The notes below the pieces were generated by a model. It searched no databases and was not told the DNA's origin. It saw nothing but the letters and a program-made list of their open reading frames with translations. The translations under genes and the position numbers were made by a program. Below, one piece after another: positions 1 to 8,671 of a stretch of DNA of 14,970 nucleotides (the first letter of the stretch is position 1; each line of letters begins with the position of its first letter). Source of the stretch: CAUZFZ01 sp963579025 (GTDB lineage Bacteria > Planctomycetota > Planctomycetia > Planctomycetales > Planctomycetaceae); assembly GCA_963579025.1 (NCBI GenBank), contig CAUZFZ010000213.1, positions 1 through 14,970 of the forward strand, written 5' to 3'.

Positions 1-61
<61 letters not shown>

Positions 62-149
62 CAATATTCAACGTTGACAAAGCGGTAGGTGTGCATGACA
101 CGTGATGACGGTGGATTCGCGCTGAAGAAACGATGGGCTGACCGGCCGG

Positions 150-3100
150 TCAATCGGCGGAATTCGGTGGAATTTCAAGCAGCCAGATCGACTTGCCATC
201 GACATACAGCATCTGCTCTCGATTCGGCAGGACACGCAGGAATGCTGTCCAGCGTTCGAAGCGATGGTTGAATCGCAGACGCTCGGGATCGGCCGGCGTC
301 GCGAAGCGTGTGTACTTGCGGGAGCGAATGTCGAATCGGCCAAGCGGCTCGAATGTCCACAAGGCATCGTCAGTGAGGACGAACGGACCTTTGTAGCGGA
401 CCTGAGTCTCAATCCGGTTGCGAATCGAGCGCGTCCATACCGTCTGGTTGGTGCGGTAAGCCCAGTCCAGTGTGTCGTCTTTCAGATTCATTCCCATGAT
501 GCCACCACGGTCCGTCAGCCACATCCGATCGCTCTGCACTCCATCCGGAAACGAATCGGCGAAGCCTTCACGAAGGTGTCCAACGAGGTGCGCAAGCTGC
601 CGGAATCCGGTTTTCGGAGAGTACTCCCAGAAGCCCGTCTTCGGGTCGCCGCCGGATCTTCCGGGGCGGTGCTCGATCTGAATCATCAGCAGCAACCGGT
701 CGCGTTCCGGGTCGGCCACTATGGCGTTCACGTCGAATAACGGCCCGTCGTCGAAGGGGGACTGCCGGTCTTTGCGACGCGTCGACACGATGACTTTGTG
801 CGTGCCCGCCTCAAGGTCCAGGCTCTGCAGATACATCTCTTTGCCAAGGACGAACCCATCAGCGCCCAGATCACCGCTGGCCACAATCAGACGATCATTC
901 AGCATTGCGATCGCATGCGTGTAATTCGACAGCAGTCCAGAGTCCGTTGTGATCCACGTCGGCGGACTGCCATCAAACGGCAGACGGGCAACGCCGCTTT
1001 CCGCCGTCGCGACAAAGACGGCATCGCTTGTTCGGCAGACTCCGCGAATGTTCTTCAGGCCCTGCCCCCGGTACGTGATGAATCGGGTTGTGAATGTTGT
1101 TTCGTTAACAACGCGCGGCGACCCGTCGCCGGACAGAGGAGCCTCAATCAGGTTGACCCGACAGGGCGACGTGCCACGGGTGACTCCGAGGCATAACAGG
1201 CGGTCCTTCACGAGCATCGGGATGATGACGTAATCGACTCCCGGGACGTCTTTGACGTCCACAAGCTGCTGCGTTGAATTCCACTCGCGCGGACGGCGTG
1301 ACGGGTCGAGGTCCGGATACCGTTTCAGGATCGTCGCACGAATCTTCCCGACCCTTGTCGCCACCGAAGACCAGTAAAACTTCGTCCTGAACTGCTTCTC
1401 CCGGTGACGCTTTTCGAGGTCTTGAACGAGTCGGTACAGCTCAGGCCAGTGTTCTTCTTCGGCGGCCAGCATCATTTCGAGAGGAATGACCATGGTGCTA
1501 GTCGCCACGCCCTGGTCGAGCATGCTGCGATAGCCCGTCATTCCCGCTTCAAGTCGCTCGGCCGGTGACTCGCCCGTCCACGGCCACCGGATGATCTCAA
1601 AGAAGGCTTCGTAGGCCAGTTGCTTGTCCGCGATCCGAGCCTTCGAGCCCAAACCCACCAGGCGACCTCCGTGTTCCAGCACTTGCCGTCGCAGGGCCTG
1701 GGCGTCATCAATCATGTCCTGTGACACAGGCTGTCCCGACAGGCGGCAGAGATATGCTCGCCCCTGCAGACCCATGAACGGAAACATGACGTGCGAATCG
1801 TCGGCCTGAATCGTGGCGTAGGCTTCGAACAGCGGTTCGCATTGTTGTGGAGTCGGCTCCAGCCATCCGCCACCGAGTGTCCGTGCCGTGTAGGTGCAAT
1901 CACGCGGTGACGTCGCGCTCTCATCGAGATTGTCTCGCGTCTGCTGGTACCACTTCATCAGCCATGCGGCTTCCAGCGCGATGCAAGCGCCCGGGTCGTC
2001 GAACATCAGCATGCGATGCGCACGCTCGCGCGCCGCGGCGAGCGGAGCACCGGCATCGGCAATCTCGGTCTGCCAGGCGAGCCATTCGGCCTTAAGTCGG
2101 CGCAGAGCTGTACCGACGACGGCAGATGGCGGCTCGTCCGGAGTGACGTACCGGTACCGCCGCATGATCGTCTCGATGGCCGACTCTGCCGGAAACGCCC
2201 AACCCAGATGAGCGAACTGACGCCCGTCCGCATCAATCCGTTCGACGTCGCCGCTGGAGCGGGCCGCCGCATAGAACTGCCGTCGAATCGCAAGCGACCT
2301 GGACACCCAGTCGATTGCCAGAATGATTTCCGCATCCGTCGCCGGTTCAAGTTTCCTGCGGGTCGGGCTGGTCTGTTTTGTGAACACCAGGTTGCGACTG
2401 CCTCGCGCGAGCGTGTTCGCCAGATCAGCCGCGAGTTCGATGTCATCGGGTACGAGAGCAAACGCTGCTTCACCCGCCGGAATGGCATCTGCGAACCGCT
2501 CATGAATCACTGCCGAATTTGACTCCATCCGAAATCGACGTGCTTCCAGACGCGGGTTCGCAAGTGACCCGGCGAATGTCTGACCCAACTCGCGGACAAG
2601 TGACTCAGCCAGACGTTCTGTCAGAGACAACACGTCGGGCTCGTCGACCTGCGCGGTGGCCGTACCTAATCGCCTGCCCGCACTGTCTGTCAGAACTGCC
2701 ACAGCTCGGACGGCATTGGTTTTGTCGGCTCGCGTGAGGTCGACTGCAATAAGAATGGCCGACCCGGTGAGTTCCCGACCGACTGCTTCGGCCGCCAGAT
2801 TTCGTTCCCGATTGAAATGTTCGAGATGTCGGCGTTCGAGCAGCTCCAGCGCCGGCTGCCGCGCCAGTTGCCTCTGCAGCAGCGCCGCCATCGCGGGACG
2901 GTACGAGTCGAAACTTCGCGGCAACTCCGCATTCCGGACCGTGACCAGACAAACCGCTTTTCGGTCCGCGGAATCAGACCGGGCTTTTCCGACGGCAGAC
3001 ATGACGCCCGTACTGACCGTCTTCGAAAGTTCTTCAGCATCAGACGGCGGCAGAGCCTGATCCCACAGCCGCGTTCCCGTCCGGGCATCAAACACGACGA

Positions 3101-3464
3101 GTCCAACCGGCGCCGGAACCTGCTCATCTCCGCTGCGGCGTCCGCGCGACCCAATGGCCTCGACTTCGACGACGGCAAACACATCAGTCGCGAGCAGCTT
3201 GCCGACCTGAATCGCACTATCGGCTCCCTGCGAACCGGCCAGCGACAGTTCCTGCTCTGCCAGAGCGTCGCTCACGGCCTTCCGCTCAAGCAGTACAACT
3301 GACTCCTGCTGACTCAATGCAACCATCGCGAGGTCAATCACCGCGTCAGCCGCTGACGATTCACCGGAAGTGACGAGTGCCACACGAGTTGGCTCTGCGG
3401 CGCCTGCGGGCCACGACAACAAACCGAACGCCAGCAGGACAACAGCAATGTGGCGGAAAATCAT
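150..3464 (-). CDS. Large secreted protein with two CsgG/LpoB-like domains and a C-terminal propeller-like region
   Basis: The function is unknown; the protein probably acts in the cell envelope or periplasm. The chosen ATG (3464) starts a clear signal peptide (MIFRHIAVVLLAFG..., AGA/GAA cleavage motif near residues 20-23), giving 1104 residues. The open frame runs 50 codons further upstream but has no signal-like start there. Residues about 26-145 match the CsgG/LpoB-type pattern: a VALV strand, then VVLLERKAVSDALAEQ, then AIQVGKLLATDVFAVVEVE. Residues about 165-290 repeat it (LELLERRHLEHFNRE, then GSAILIAVDL). A long helical, TPR-like stretch follows. From about residue 730 to the end, short beta-type blocks (GVCRTSDAVFVATAESGVARL, then SNYTHAIAMLNDRLIVASG) suggest a beta-propeller. 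The tandem domains are seen directly; the propeller is inferred. An AAAGGCGG stretch just upstream is a weak ribosome-binding site. Confidence 0.85.
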   Translation of the reverse strand: MIFRHIAVVLLAFGLLSWPAGAAEPTRVALVTSGESSAADAVIDLAMVALSQQESVVLLERKAVSDALAEQELSLAGSQGADSAIQVGKLLATDVFAVVEVEAIGSRGRRSGDEQVPAPVGLVVFDARTGTRLWDQALPPSDAEELSKTVSTGVMSAVGKARSDSADRKAVCLVTVRNAELPRSFDSYRPAMAALLQRQLARQPALELLERRHLEHFNRERNLAAEAVGRELTGSAILIAVDLTRADKTNAVRAVAVLTDSAGRRLGTATAQVDEPDVLSLTERLAESLVRELGQTFAGSLANPRLEARRFRMESNSAVIHERFADAIPAGEAAFALVPDDIELAADLANTLARGSRNLVFTKQTSPTRRKLEPATDAEIILAIDWVSRSLAIRRQFYAAARSSGDVERIDADGRQFAHLGWAFPAESAIETIMRRYRYVTPDEPPSAVVGTALRRLKAEWLAWQTEIADAGAPLAAARERAHRMLMFDDPGACIALEAAWLMKWYQQTRDNLDESATSPRDCTYTARTLGGGWLEPTPQQCEPLFEAYATIQADDSHVMFPFMGLQGRAYLCRLSGQPVSQDMIDDAQALRRQVLEHGGRLVGLGSKARIADKQLAYEAFFEIIRWPWTGESPAERLEAGMTGYRSMLDQGVATSTMVIPLEMMLAAEEEHWPELYRLVQDLEKRHREKQFRTKFYWSSVATRVGKIRATILKRYPDLDPSRRPREWNSTQQLVDVKDVPGVDYVIIPMLVKDRLLCLGVTRGTSPCRVNLIEAPLSGDGSPRVVNETTFTTRFITYRGQGLKNIRGVCRTSDAVFVATAESGVARLPFDGSPPTWITTDSGLLSNYTHAIAMLNDRLIVASGDLGADGFVLGKEMYLQSLDLEAGTHKVIVSTRRKDRQSPFDDGPLFDVNAIVADPERDRLLLMIQIEHRPGRSGGDPKTGFWEYSPKTGFRQLAHLVGHLREGFADSFPDGVQSDRMWLTDRGGIMGMNLKDDTLDWAYRTNQTVWTRSIRNRIETQVRYKGPFVLTDDALWTFEPLGRFDIRSRKYTRFATPADPERLRFNHRFERWTAFLRVLPNREQMLYVDGKSIWLLEIPPNSAD

Positions 3465-3853
3465 GCGGCCGCCTTTCAGTTGGAGCCTCGGTATCGTGGT
3501 GGTTTCGACCACCGAGACGACACACTCCTGGTAGAATTCCCTGCCGGTCGAACAAAAAAGAGCCGAGCCGGGAGTGCACTCCAGGAAGCAAATCTGGCGA
3601 TCGCCAAGGATCAAACCGAACTGCTGCTGCCAGGCCCGACAACTGAGTAGCGGTCTGCCGAGCGCTTATTCGGGTACGCGCCAAGAGGCACAAGGCCATG
3701 CAAGGACGTCCGCTCGCGGGTGGCGAAGTCGAGCAAATGCAGACCACCCTCACCGAGCTGGCGGTGAAGTCAGGGCACGGAATCGCGTAGATTCAGAATT
3801 CCGTACGTCCCTGTGGATCGCCAAATACTGCTTAAAACAAGAGAGTCTAAGAG
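3465..3853. other. Intergenic region with no recognised gene
   Basis: These 389 bases separate the large CsgG-like gene from the CAU tRNA gene, both on the minus strand. Open frames exist on both strands, but none has a convincing composition, start site or family motif. The part next to 3464 must hold the promoter and leader of the large gene. The part next to 3853 should hold the tRNA transcript end. Only weak short inverted repeats are visible there, such as GAATC/GATTC near 3781-3795. I found no strong promoter or terminator. Confidence 0.5.
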
Positions 3854-3927
<74 letters not shown>

Positions 3928-3993
3928 TGATGCTCGGGTCAGTATGGAATGCTCCGAGACTCACGGACCCGAGTCAATTGCGGGCAAACTGAA

Positions 3994-4079
3994 TGCGCAA
4001 GAGAGGACTCGAACCTCCACGGGCCGTAGGGCCCACCAGGCCCTCAACCTGGCGCGTCTGCCAATTCCGCCACTTGCGC
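3994..4079 (-). tRNA. tRNA-Leu (GAG)
   Basis: The reverse complement is an 86-base class II tRNA. Acceptor GCGCAAG pairs with CTTGCGC, the D-arm is TGGCGGAATTGGCAGACGC, and the anticodon stem-loop CAGGTTGAGGGCCTG gives anticodon GAG. A long variable arm contains GGGCCC...GGCCC, the T-arm is GGAGGTTCGAGTCCTCT and the discriminator is A73. The long variable arm and A73 are typical of tRNA-Leu. It reads CUC and CUU codons. No CCA is encoded. It lies 66 bases upstream of the CAU tRNA on the same strand, so the two may be co-transcribed. Confidence 0.96.
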
Positions 4080-4183
4080 TATCAGTAACTATTCGCTACT
4101 GCGGTGTCGAAACAGAGTTTCCGTATCGGGCACCAGAACGAATACGAGGTGAGCGCGGCACGATTTCGATGCGACCGGTTTCA

Positions 4184-4218
4184 CCCCTCCGACTATGAGG
4201 GGCGGGATTATATCCCGC
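4184..4218. repeat. Two adjacent perfect hairpins in the tRNA-Leu / HD gene divergent gap
   Basis: CCCCTC (4184-4189) pairs with GAGGGG (4197-4202) across a 7-base loop. GCGGGAT (4202-4208) pairs with ATCCCGC (4212-4218) across a 3-base loop. The two hairpins share base 4202, so they may be alternative structures. They sit between the divergently transcribed tRNA-Leu gene and the HD-domain gene. They could form an operator or an attenuator-like leader structure for the HD gene, whose predicted start is 4362. The role is not established. Confidence 0.4.
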
Positions 4219-4361
4219 TGTTTGAACAGGGCAAGCCGTTGGAATGGCCCCGTTCAGCCGAGAGCTGTCGGCTCTGCCACGCTGACCGATCAGACAGCAA
4301 TCGGGCGACATCCAGAGGTCCAGCCGGGCACTCCTTGCCGACTGCGGAATGCCGTGTCAGC

Positions 4362-5717
4362 ATGTGGCTCATGCAGCACCCCTTCAGTGATATCCCTGAG
4401 TTTGCGAGCCTTTCCGCGGGACGCGGGATCGTCCGGATTCCAAACGAGCAGGACGTCCCGTTCACGCCGCGTGTGCGCGCGGTCGTCGACACGGTCGAGT
4501 TTCAGCGGTTGCGGCATATTTCACAGCTCGGCCTGGCCGCTCAGATTTACCCCGGCGCAACGCACTCGAGGTTTGAGCACGCGCTGGGCGTCTTCAACAA
4601 CGCGATTCGGTACTGCTGGCAGCTTGGCGGCGGAGAGCGCTTCGCCGACATCGTCGATCCGCATCAGGCCGAAGTGCTGCTGGTCTCCGCTCTGCTGCAT
4701 GACCTCGGACACTGGCCGTACTGTCATCCGATCGAGGACCTGGGCCTGGCTGATCTGCCGCCGCACGAGGCCTGGGCAGCCGAGTATTTAGGACCCGATC
4801 GCGAACTCGCTCAAGTGCTGCGATCGGATTGGGACATTGATCCCGGCGAGGTGCTGGATGTGCTGGTCGCGAAGACCGATTCGCCTGAATTGCGACTCGT
4901 GCGGTCGATTCTGTCAGGTCCGATCGACATCGATAAAATGGACTATCTGGAACGCGACAGTCTGCACTGTGGCGTTCCCTACGGACGTCACTTCGACAAG
5001 AACCGCCTGATTCAATCACTGGTCCTGAACGAAGCGGGCGACGGGCTGGCCATCACACAGAAAGGCAAGACTGCCGCCGAGCTGATGGTGTTTGCCCGGT
5101 ATGTGATGTTCAGCGAGGTCTACTGGCACCATGCCGTGCGGTCGTCGACCAGCATGTTTGCCCGCTCATTCTACGAATTGCATGGACAGCTCGACTTGCC
5201 GACGTTGTTTCAGATGACGGAGTCTGAAACGGTAAACGTGCTTCGTGAGCAGGCTCGTGGTACTGAGTGCGAGTGCTTGATTGAGGGCATTTTCGGGCCG
5301 CGTCGGGCACTGTTCAAGCGGGTTGCCGAGTACTCGCATTACCAGCAGCTCGACATCTACACGCTACTCGCGCGGCGACCATACGAGTCTCTGGTGCGCT
5401 GCGGCCGGGCGCTGGTCGATGAGTTGAATCGCCGCGATATCGGCCTGCGTCTATCGCCGGTCGACATCCTGATCGATGCCCCACCGCCGCATCGTGAGGT
5501 CGAGTTCGATGTATCCATCTTCTTCCCGAAGGAAAACACGTACCGGCCGCTCGGTGAGGTCTCTCCAGTCATCGATTCGCTGGCCCGCATCCAGTTCGAT
5601 GATTACGTGAAGCGCGTGCGCATCTTCGCCCGGCGAGAGGTGCAGCAAGAGCTCGTTGAGTTTGCCGACTTTGATGACGCGCTGCGTCGGGCCATTGAAG
5701 TTGCGTCGATCCATTGA
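4362..5717 (+). CDS. HD-domain phosphohydrolase (COG1078 / dGTPase-like)
   Basis: Predicted cytoplasmic metal-dependent phosphohydrolase of the HD superfamily, in the group that includes dNTP triphosphohydrolase-like proteins. The protein is 451 residues from this ATG. Residues 48-77 carry the RLRHISQLGLAAQIYPGATH and RFEHALGV signature (H68, H73). Residues 110-117 carry ALLHDLGH with the metal-binding pair H113-D114 and H117. The IDIDKMDYLERDS segment near residue 190 supplies the later conserved Asp and the family's DYL motif. The frame is open back to a GTG at 4104, but that extension looks random, while the sequence from MQHPFSDIPEF on looks like the family N-terminus. The true start is therefore 4362 or the in-frame ATG at 4371. 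Related enzymes degrade dGTP or other dNTPs; the substrate here cannot be read from sequence. It stands alone, with a 229-base gap to the next gene. Confidence 0.9.
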   Translation: MWLMQHPFSDIPEFASLSAGRGIVRIPNEQDVPFTPRVRAVVDTVEFQRLRHISQLGLAAQIYPGATHSRFEHALGVFNNAIRYCWQLGGGERFADIVDPHQAEVLLVSALLHDLGHWPYCHPIEDLGLADLPPHEAWAAEYLGPDRELAQVLRSDWDIDPGEVLDVLVAKTDSPELRLVRSILSGPIDIDKMDYLERDSLHCGVPYGRHFDKNRLIQSLVLNEAGDGLAITQKGKTAAELMVFARYVMFSEVYWHHAVRSSTSMFARSFYELHGQLDLPTLFQMTESETVNVLREQARGTECECLIEGIFGPRRALFKRVAEYSHYQQLDIYTLLARRPYESLVRCGRALVDELNRRDIGLRLSPVDILIDAPPPHREVEFDVSIFFPKENTYRPLGEVSPVIDSLARIQFDDYVKRVRIFARREVQQELVEFADFDDALRRAIEVASIH

Positions 5718-5784
5718 ACCAAAGACGTTGGCGGCCAGACGTCGAAAAACGATGAGTGAATGTGCTTTCCGGCGTGAGCAATGA

Positions 5785-5807
5785 ACGCGTTGCAATCCGC
5801 AGCGCGT
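5785..5807 (+). terminator. Hairpin downstream of the HD gene, possible terminator
   Basis: ACGCGTTGC (5785-5793) pairs with GCAGCGCGT (5799-5807), nine pairs including one G.T wobble, around the 5-base loop AATCC. It lies 67 bases after the HD gene stop and 139 bases before the Uma2 start. There is no T-tract, so factor-independent termination is doubtful. It may instead protect the transcript end. Confidence 0.35.
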
Positions 5808-5946
5808 CGGATACACGGGCCGGCGGAAAACTCCGGGCGTCGCTTTGGGGATGACTGTGCCCATCCAATCGCTTTTGGTCACACAATCACGTCATGTGGT
5901 TTACAATCGAAGCGTTCCACGGGTCTTGTGCCGGAGAGAATGTCTG

Positions 5947-6564
5947 ATGAGCGTCGAAACGCTGTCGCAGTCTTCAAGCCTGCAGCCGGCACGGCCGCCT
6001 GAGCCCGTCCTGCCTCTGACCGTGCCGCAGTACCACGAGATGATCGACGCCGGAATCCTCGATTCTGGCGATCCGATCGAACTCCTCGAAGGCTGGCTGG
6101 TGACAAAGATGACAAAACTCCCGTCGCACGTGCTGTCGACCCGCAAGGCCCGCCGGGCTCTGGAGCGCATTGTGCCGGACGGCTGGTTCACTGACAGCCA
6201 GGAACCGATCTCGACGGCCACCAGCGAACCTGAGCCCGACGTCGTCGTGATTCGCGGGATGATCGATGACTATGGCGACCGACACGCGGAACCAGGTGAC
6301 GTCGGTCTGATCGTCGAGGTGGCAGACTCGTCGCTGGAACGCGATCGCGTCTGGAAACAACGCATCTACGCCGCTGCAAAGATTCCCTGTTACTGGATCA
6401 TCAATCTGATCGATCGACAGATTGAGGTCTGCACCAGTCCGACGGGCAGCGGTGAGTCGGCAAGTTACGCGTCGCAGCAGATCTTCCGCCCCGGCGAGCA
6501 GATCGTCGTCGAACTCGACGAGAGCGAAGTTGGCTCGGTCGCCGTAGTTGCACTGCTGCCGTAG
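5947..6564 (+). CDS. Uma2-family protein (DUF820, PD-(D/E)XK nuclease-like fold)
   Basis: A 205-residue protein of the Uma2 family, which is very abundant in cyanobacteria and planctomycetes and whose cellular role is unknown. The typical core is present: PIELLEGWLV near residues 43-51, EPEPDVVVI (D88), VGLIVEVADSS (E114), K127 in the DRVWKQRIYAAA helix, and IPCYWIINL. D88, E114 and K127 fit the PD-(D/E)XK catalytic pattern, so nuclease activity is possible but unproven. GGAGA at 5933-5937, nine bases before the ATG at 5947, supports this start over the upstream in-frame ATG at 5845. A TACAAT hexamer at 5902-5907 could be a -10 element, with no good -35. It is convergent with the PP2C gene. 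Confidence 0.9.
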   Translation: MSVETLSQSSSLQPARPPEPVLPLTVPQYHEMIDAGILDSGDPIELLEGWLVTKMTKLPSHVLSTRKARRALERIVPDGWFTDSQEPISTATSEPEPDVVVIRGMIDDYGDRHAEPGDVGLIVEVADSSLERDRVWKQRIYAAAKIPCYWIINLIDRQIEVCTSPTGSGESASYASQQIFRPGEQIVVELDESEVGSVAVVALLP

Positions 6565-6571
6565 AGTCGCC

Positions 6572-6588
6572 ATCACGTTCCGCGTGAT
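6572..6588. repeat. Small hairpin in the Uma2 / PP2C convergent gap
   Basis: ATCACG (6572-6577) pairs with CGTGAT (6583-6588) around the loop TTCCG, eight bases after the Uma2 stop. It lies where the two convergent transcripts should end. There is no T-run on either strand, so bidirectional termination is only a guess. Confidence 0.25.
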
Positions 6589-6737
6589 AATACCTCGGCC
6601 GATATGCACGACGAGGGTGATACCAGCTGTAAACGGCGTCTCCAGCTCAGGCAGGTCGTCGAAATTCGAGGTGGGCGTAAGTTGCACGGTCAGTCATCGT
6701 GCGAGTGACACGACTTGGAGTGCCTGGTTCGCTCTGG

Positions 6738-7478
6738 TCAGCCGACGTGGACGACGACGCTGGTCACATTGTCTTTGGAACCACCGTCGAGGGCTGCTTT
6801 CACGACTGCCTCGGCGGCTGCCTGGGGGTCGTCGGTCTCAGCCAGGACTTTCTGGATGATGTCGTCACCGATGCCGTCCGTGACCCCATCCGAACACAGC
6901 AGGTAGCGGTCGCCGGACTGCGGTTCGACTTCTTTGGCATCCGTCCCGGTGCCGCCCTCTTTCGAGCCGAGGTAGCGATACAGCACATTCCGGTATCGAT
7001 GCGTCGCAGCTTCTTCCTCAGAGATCGTCCCCGCCTCAACCAGTGCGCGGGTCAGCGAATGGTCTGTCGTGAGCTGCGTCAATGAGCCATCACGCAACTG
7101 ATAGACGCGGCTGTCGCCGATTCCGCCCACAAAGAACTTCCCGGCCACGGCCACCATGAAGACAATTGTCGTCCCCATGTTGTGGTAGTTGGGGTCGATT
7201 TCGCTGAGGGCCAGAATCTCGGAATTCGCTTCGCCGACCGCTTCGTCAATGTTTTTGGTGACGTCGCTGCCAGACCCGTTCTCAAAATCAATGAGCTGAT
7301 CGAGCTTCCGGGGCACGATGTCGGTGGCAAGTTCGCTGGCTTTTTCGCCGGCGGCCTGCCCTCCCATGCCATCCGCGACAATGAAGAATCGACCGGCATC
7401 GTCAGCGACGCAGGCGTCCTCATTGTTTCCGCGGAAATTTCCGACGACGCTCAGGTGACCGAATTTCAGATTCAGCAT
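6738..7478 (-). CDS. PP2C-type Ser/Thr protein phosphatase (PrpC/Stp-like)
   Basis: A soluble metal-dependent phosphatase of the PPM/PP2C family that would remove phosphate from Ser/Thr residues, usually opposing Hanks-type kinases. From the ATG at 7478 it has 246 residues, the usual length for a bare bacterial PP2C domain. Motifs appear in order: RGNNEDA (E20, D21), VADGMGG (D36, G37), MGTTIV, GIGDSRVYQL, LTTDHSLT, LLCSDGVTDGIGDD and GSKDNVTSVVV. The Asp residues of DGMGG, SDG and KDN are the metal ligands. The frame is open to 7643, with another ATG at 7541, but the domain begins at LKFGHLSVVG, so 7478 is preferred. No ribosome-binding site is visible for any candidate start. No kinase gene is adjacent. 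The deacetylase gene lies upstream on the same strand, more than 200 bases away. Confidence 0.93.
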   Translation of the reverse strand: MLNLKFGHLSVVGNFRGNNEDACVADDAGRFFIVADGMGGQAAGEKASELATDIVPRKLDQLIDFENGSGSDVTKNIDEAVGEANSEILALSEIDPNYHNMGTTIVFMVAVAGKFFVGGIGDSRVYQLRDGSLTQLTTDHSLTRALVEAGTISEEEAATHRYRNVLYRYLGSKEGGTGTDAKEVEPQSGDRYLLCSDGVTDGIGDDIIQKVLAETDDPQAAAEAVVKAALDGGSKDNVTSVVVHVG

Positions 7479-7704
7479 CGTTTCAGCCAGCAGGTGATCT
7501 TCTGATCCCTCTCTGTCCAAGTCCGAGAGAGGGTGAATCATTGGGAAATGCGTCGGTCGGAAATGGGGCCTGACGCGTTCGAACCGTAACCACACCGCTT
7601 CAGCAGCGACAGTCACGGCGAATGATTCAGGCCGCATTTCCAACGGACGAACAGCAACTCCCGCAGACGCGTCATTGTGACAGACAATTCTTCCCGCGTC
7701 ATCC

Positions 7705-8436
7705 TCAGGTTAATACCGTCTGGACCAGATCAGTGACTCCCAGAGTTGTCGAGCAAATCAGCATCTCACCAAAGTCGAAACCCGCGCTCGACCCGAACAG
7801 GCGGTTCTGACCTTCGACCAGATGGAACACACGCTGCTTGGAAGGGGGGAATTGAGTCTGATACGCGCGAATTGATTCCATCTTTCTCTCGAAAGTGTCC
7901 GAAATATCGGTCACGAAGTAGCCGGCGCCGGATGGCGGTTCCAGTGCCCGCAGCCCTAACGGGTACCACAACTGCTTCGTGACCGTGTGGACCGGCAGGC
8001 CGTCGAAGTCGTCGTCCCATTTGGTCAGCCGCGAATAAAAGACGCCCGCATCGGTGATCTGTGAAGCCTGCCAGTGATCGGGCGAGGCCATCGGTGTCTT
8101 GCCGGCGATTCCCAGGACGATCTTCGGTCGCCACCGACGGAAGACCTTGCCCAGCTCAACGCGCGCCTCGAACGAATCGAACAGCCGCCGGTTTGGCAGC
8201 TCCAGCGTTTCACGCATGTGGACGCCCAGAATCCGGGCGGCCGCCTGAGCTTCCTCCAGACGGACTTCAGGGCCGGGACTGCCTGGCGTCGGCTCGCCAT
8301 CAGTCAGGTCGACGATCCCCACGCGATACCCCTGAATCACCAGTTTCGCCAGAGTGCCGCCGACGGCAATCTCGACGTCATCGGGATGGGCTCCGACCGC
8401 GATTACATCGAGTGGTTTTGGAAGTTCACTGGTCAT
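7705..8436 (-). CDS. PIG-L family zinc deacetylase, BshB1-like
   Basis: Predicted zinc-dependent N-deacetylase of the PIG-L/LmbE family, 243 residues. The closest pattern I recognise is BshB1, which deacetylates GlcNAc-malate in bacillithiol synthesis. Zinc-site residues are visible: AHPDD (H17, D19, D20) and PDHW (H121). Supporting features are EIAVGGTLAKL, VGIVDLTDGEPTPGSP, EAQAAARILGV, LELPNRRL and FRRWRPKIVLG. The ATG at 8436 starts just before the first beta strand, and the open frame upstream to 8625 looks non-coding. A weak GGAA lies before the start. Other PIG-L substrates (mycothiol precursors, GlcNAc-PI, antibiotic amino sugars) cannot be excluded, and no other bacillithiol gene is in the window. 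It is divergent from the LpoB-like gene across 235 bases. Confidence 0.88.
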   Translation of the reverse strand: MTSELPKPLDVIAVGAHPDDVEIAVGGTLAKLVIQGYRVGIVDLTDGEPTPGSPGPEVRLEEAQAAARILGVHMRETLELPNRRLFDSFEARVELGKVFRRWRPKIVLGIAGKTPMASPDHWQASQITDAGVFYSRLTKWDDDFDGLPVHTVTKQLWYPLGLRALEPPSGAGYFVTDISDTFERKMESIRAYQTQFPPSKQRVFHLVEGQNRLFGSSAGFDFGEMLICSTTLGVTDLVQTVLT

Positions 8437-8671
8437 CGTTCGTTCCGTTGTGGAAATTCGACGGCGAAATGGTCGATAGCAGAATACGAGATGCCGGACC
8501 GGGCGGCGAACGTGGTTGTTTCGGCCACATCCCTCCGGGAAAGCTGTCTCGCTGAGATTACGGGGCAGGAGTAGTATTCCCGCCCCTTCCCCGAGCCCAC
8601 CCGACCGTCTCCGGTCATCTCCCACCCCATCTGCGATACAGTATTCTCACCACATCGCGAAAGGAATCGCC

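Noticed and set aside
3465..3614. N-terminal extension of the large CsgG-like protein to 3614
   Set aside because: It would bury a clean signal peptide 50 residues inside the protein.
4104..4361. N-terminal extension of the HD protein to a GTG at 4104
   Set aside because: The extra 86 residues show no family resemblance and cover the hairpin pair. The conserved protein begins at about MWLMQHPFSDIPEF.
5974..6687. Minus-strand open frame of 237 codons opposite the Uma2 gene
   Set aside because: It is antisense to a clear Uma2 protein and has no family motif or start context. GC-rich sequence often leaves such frames open.
8437..8671. Divergent promoter elements between the deacetylase and the LpoB-like gene
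   Set aside because: Promoters must exist here, but no convincing -35/-10 pair with proper spacing was found on either strand.
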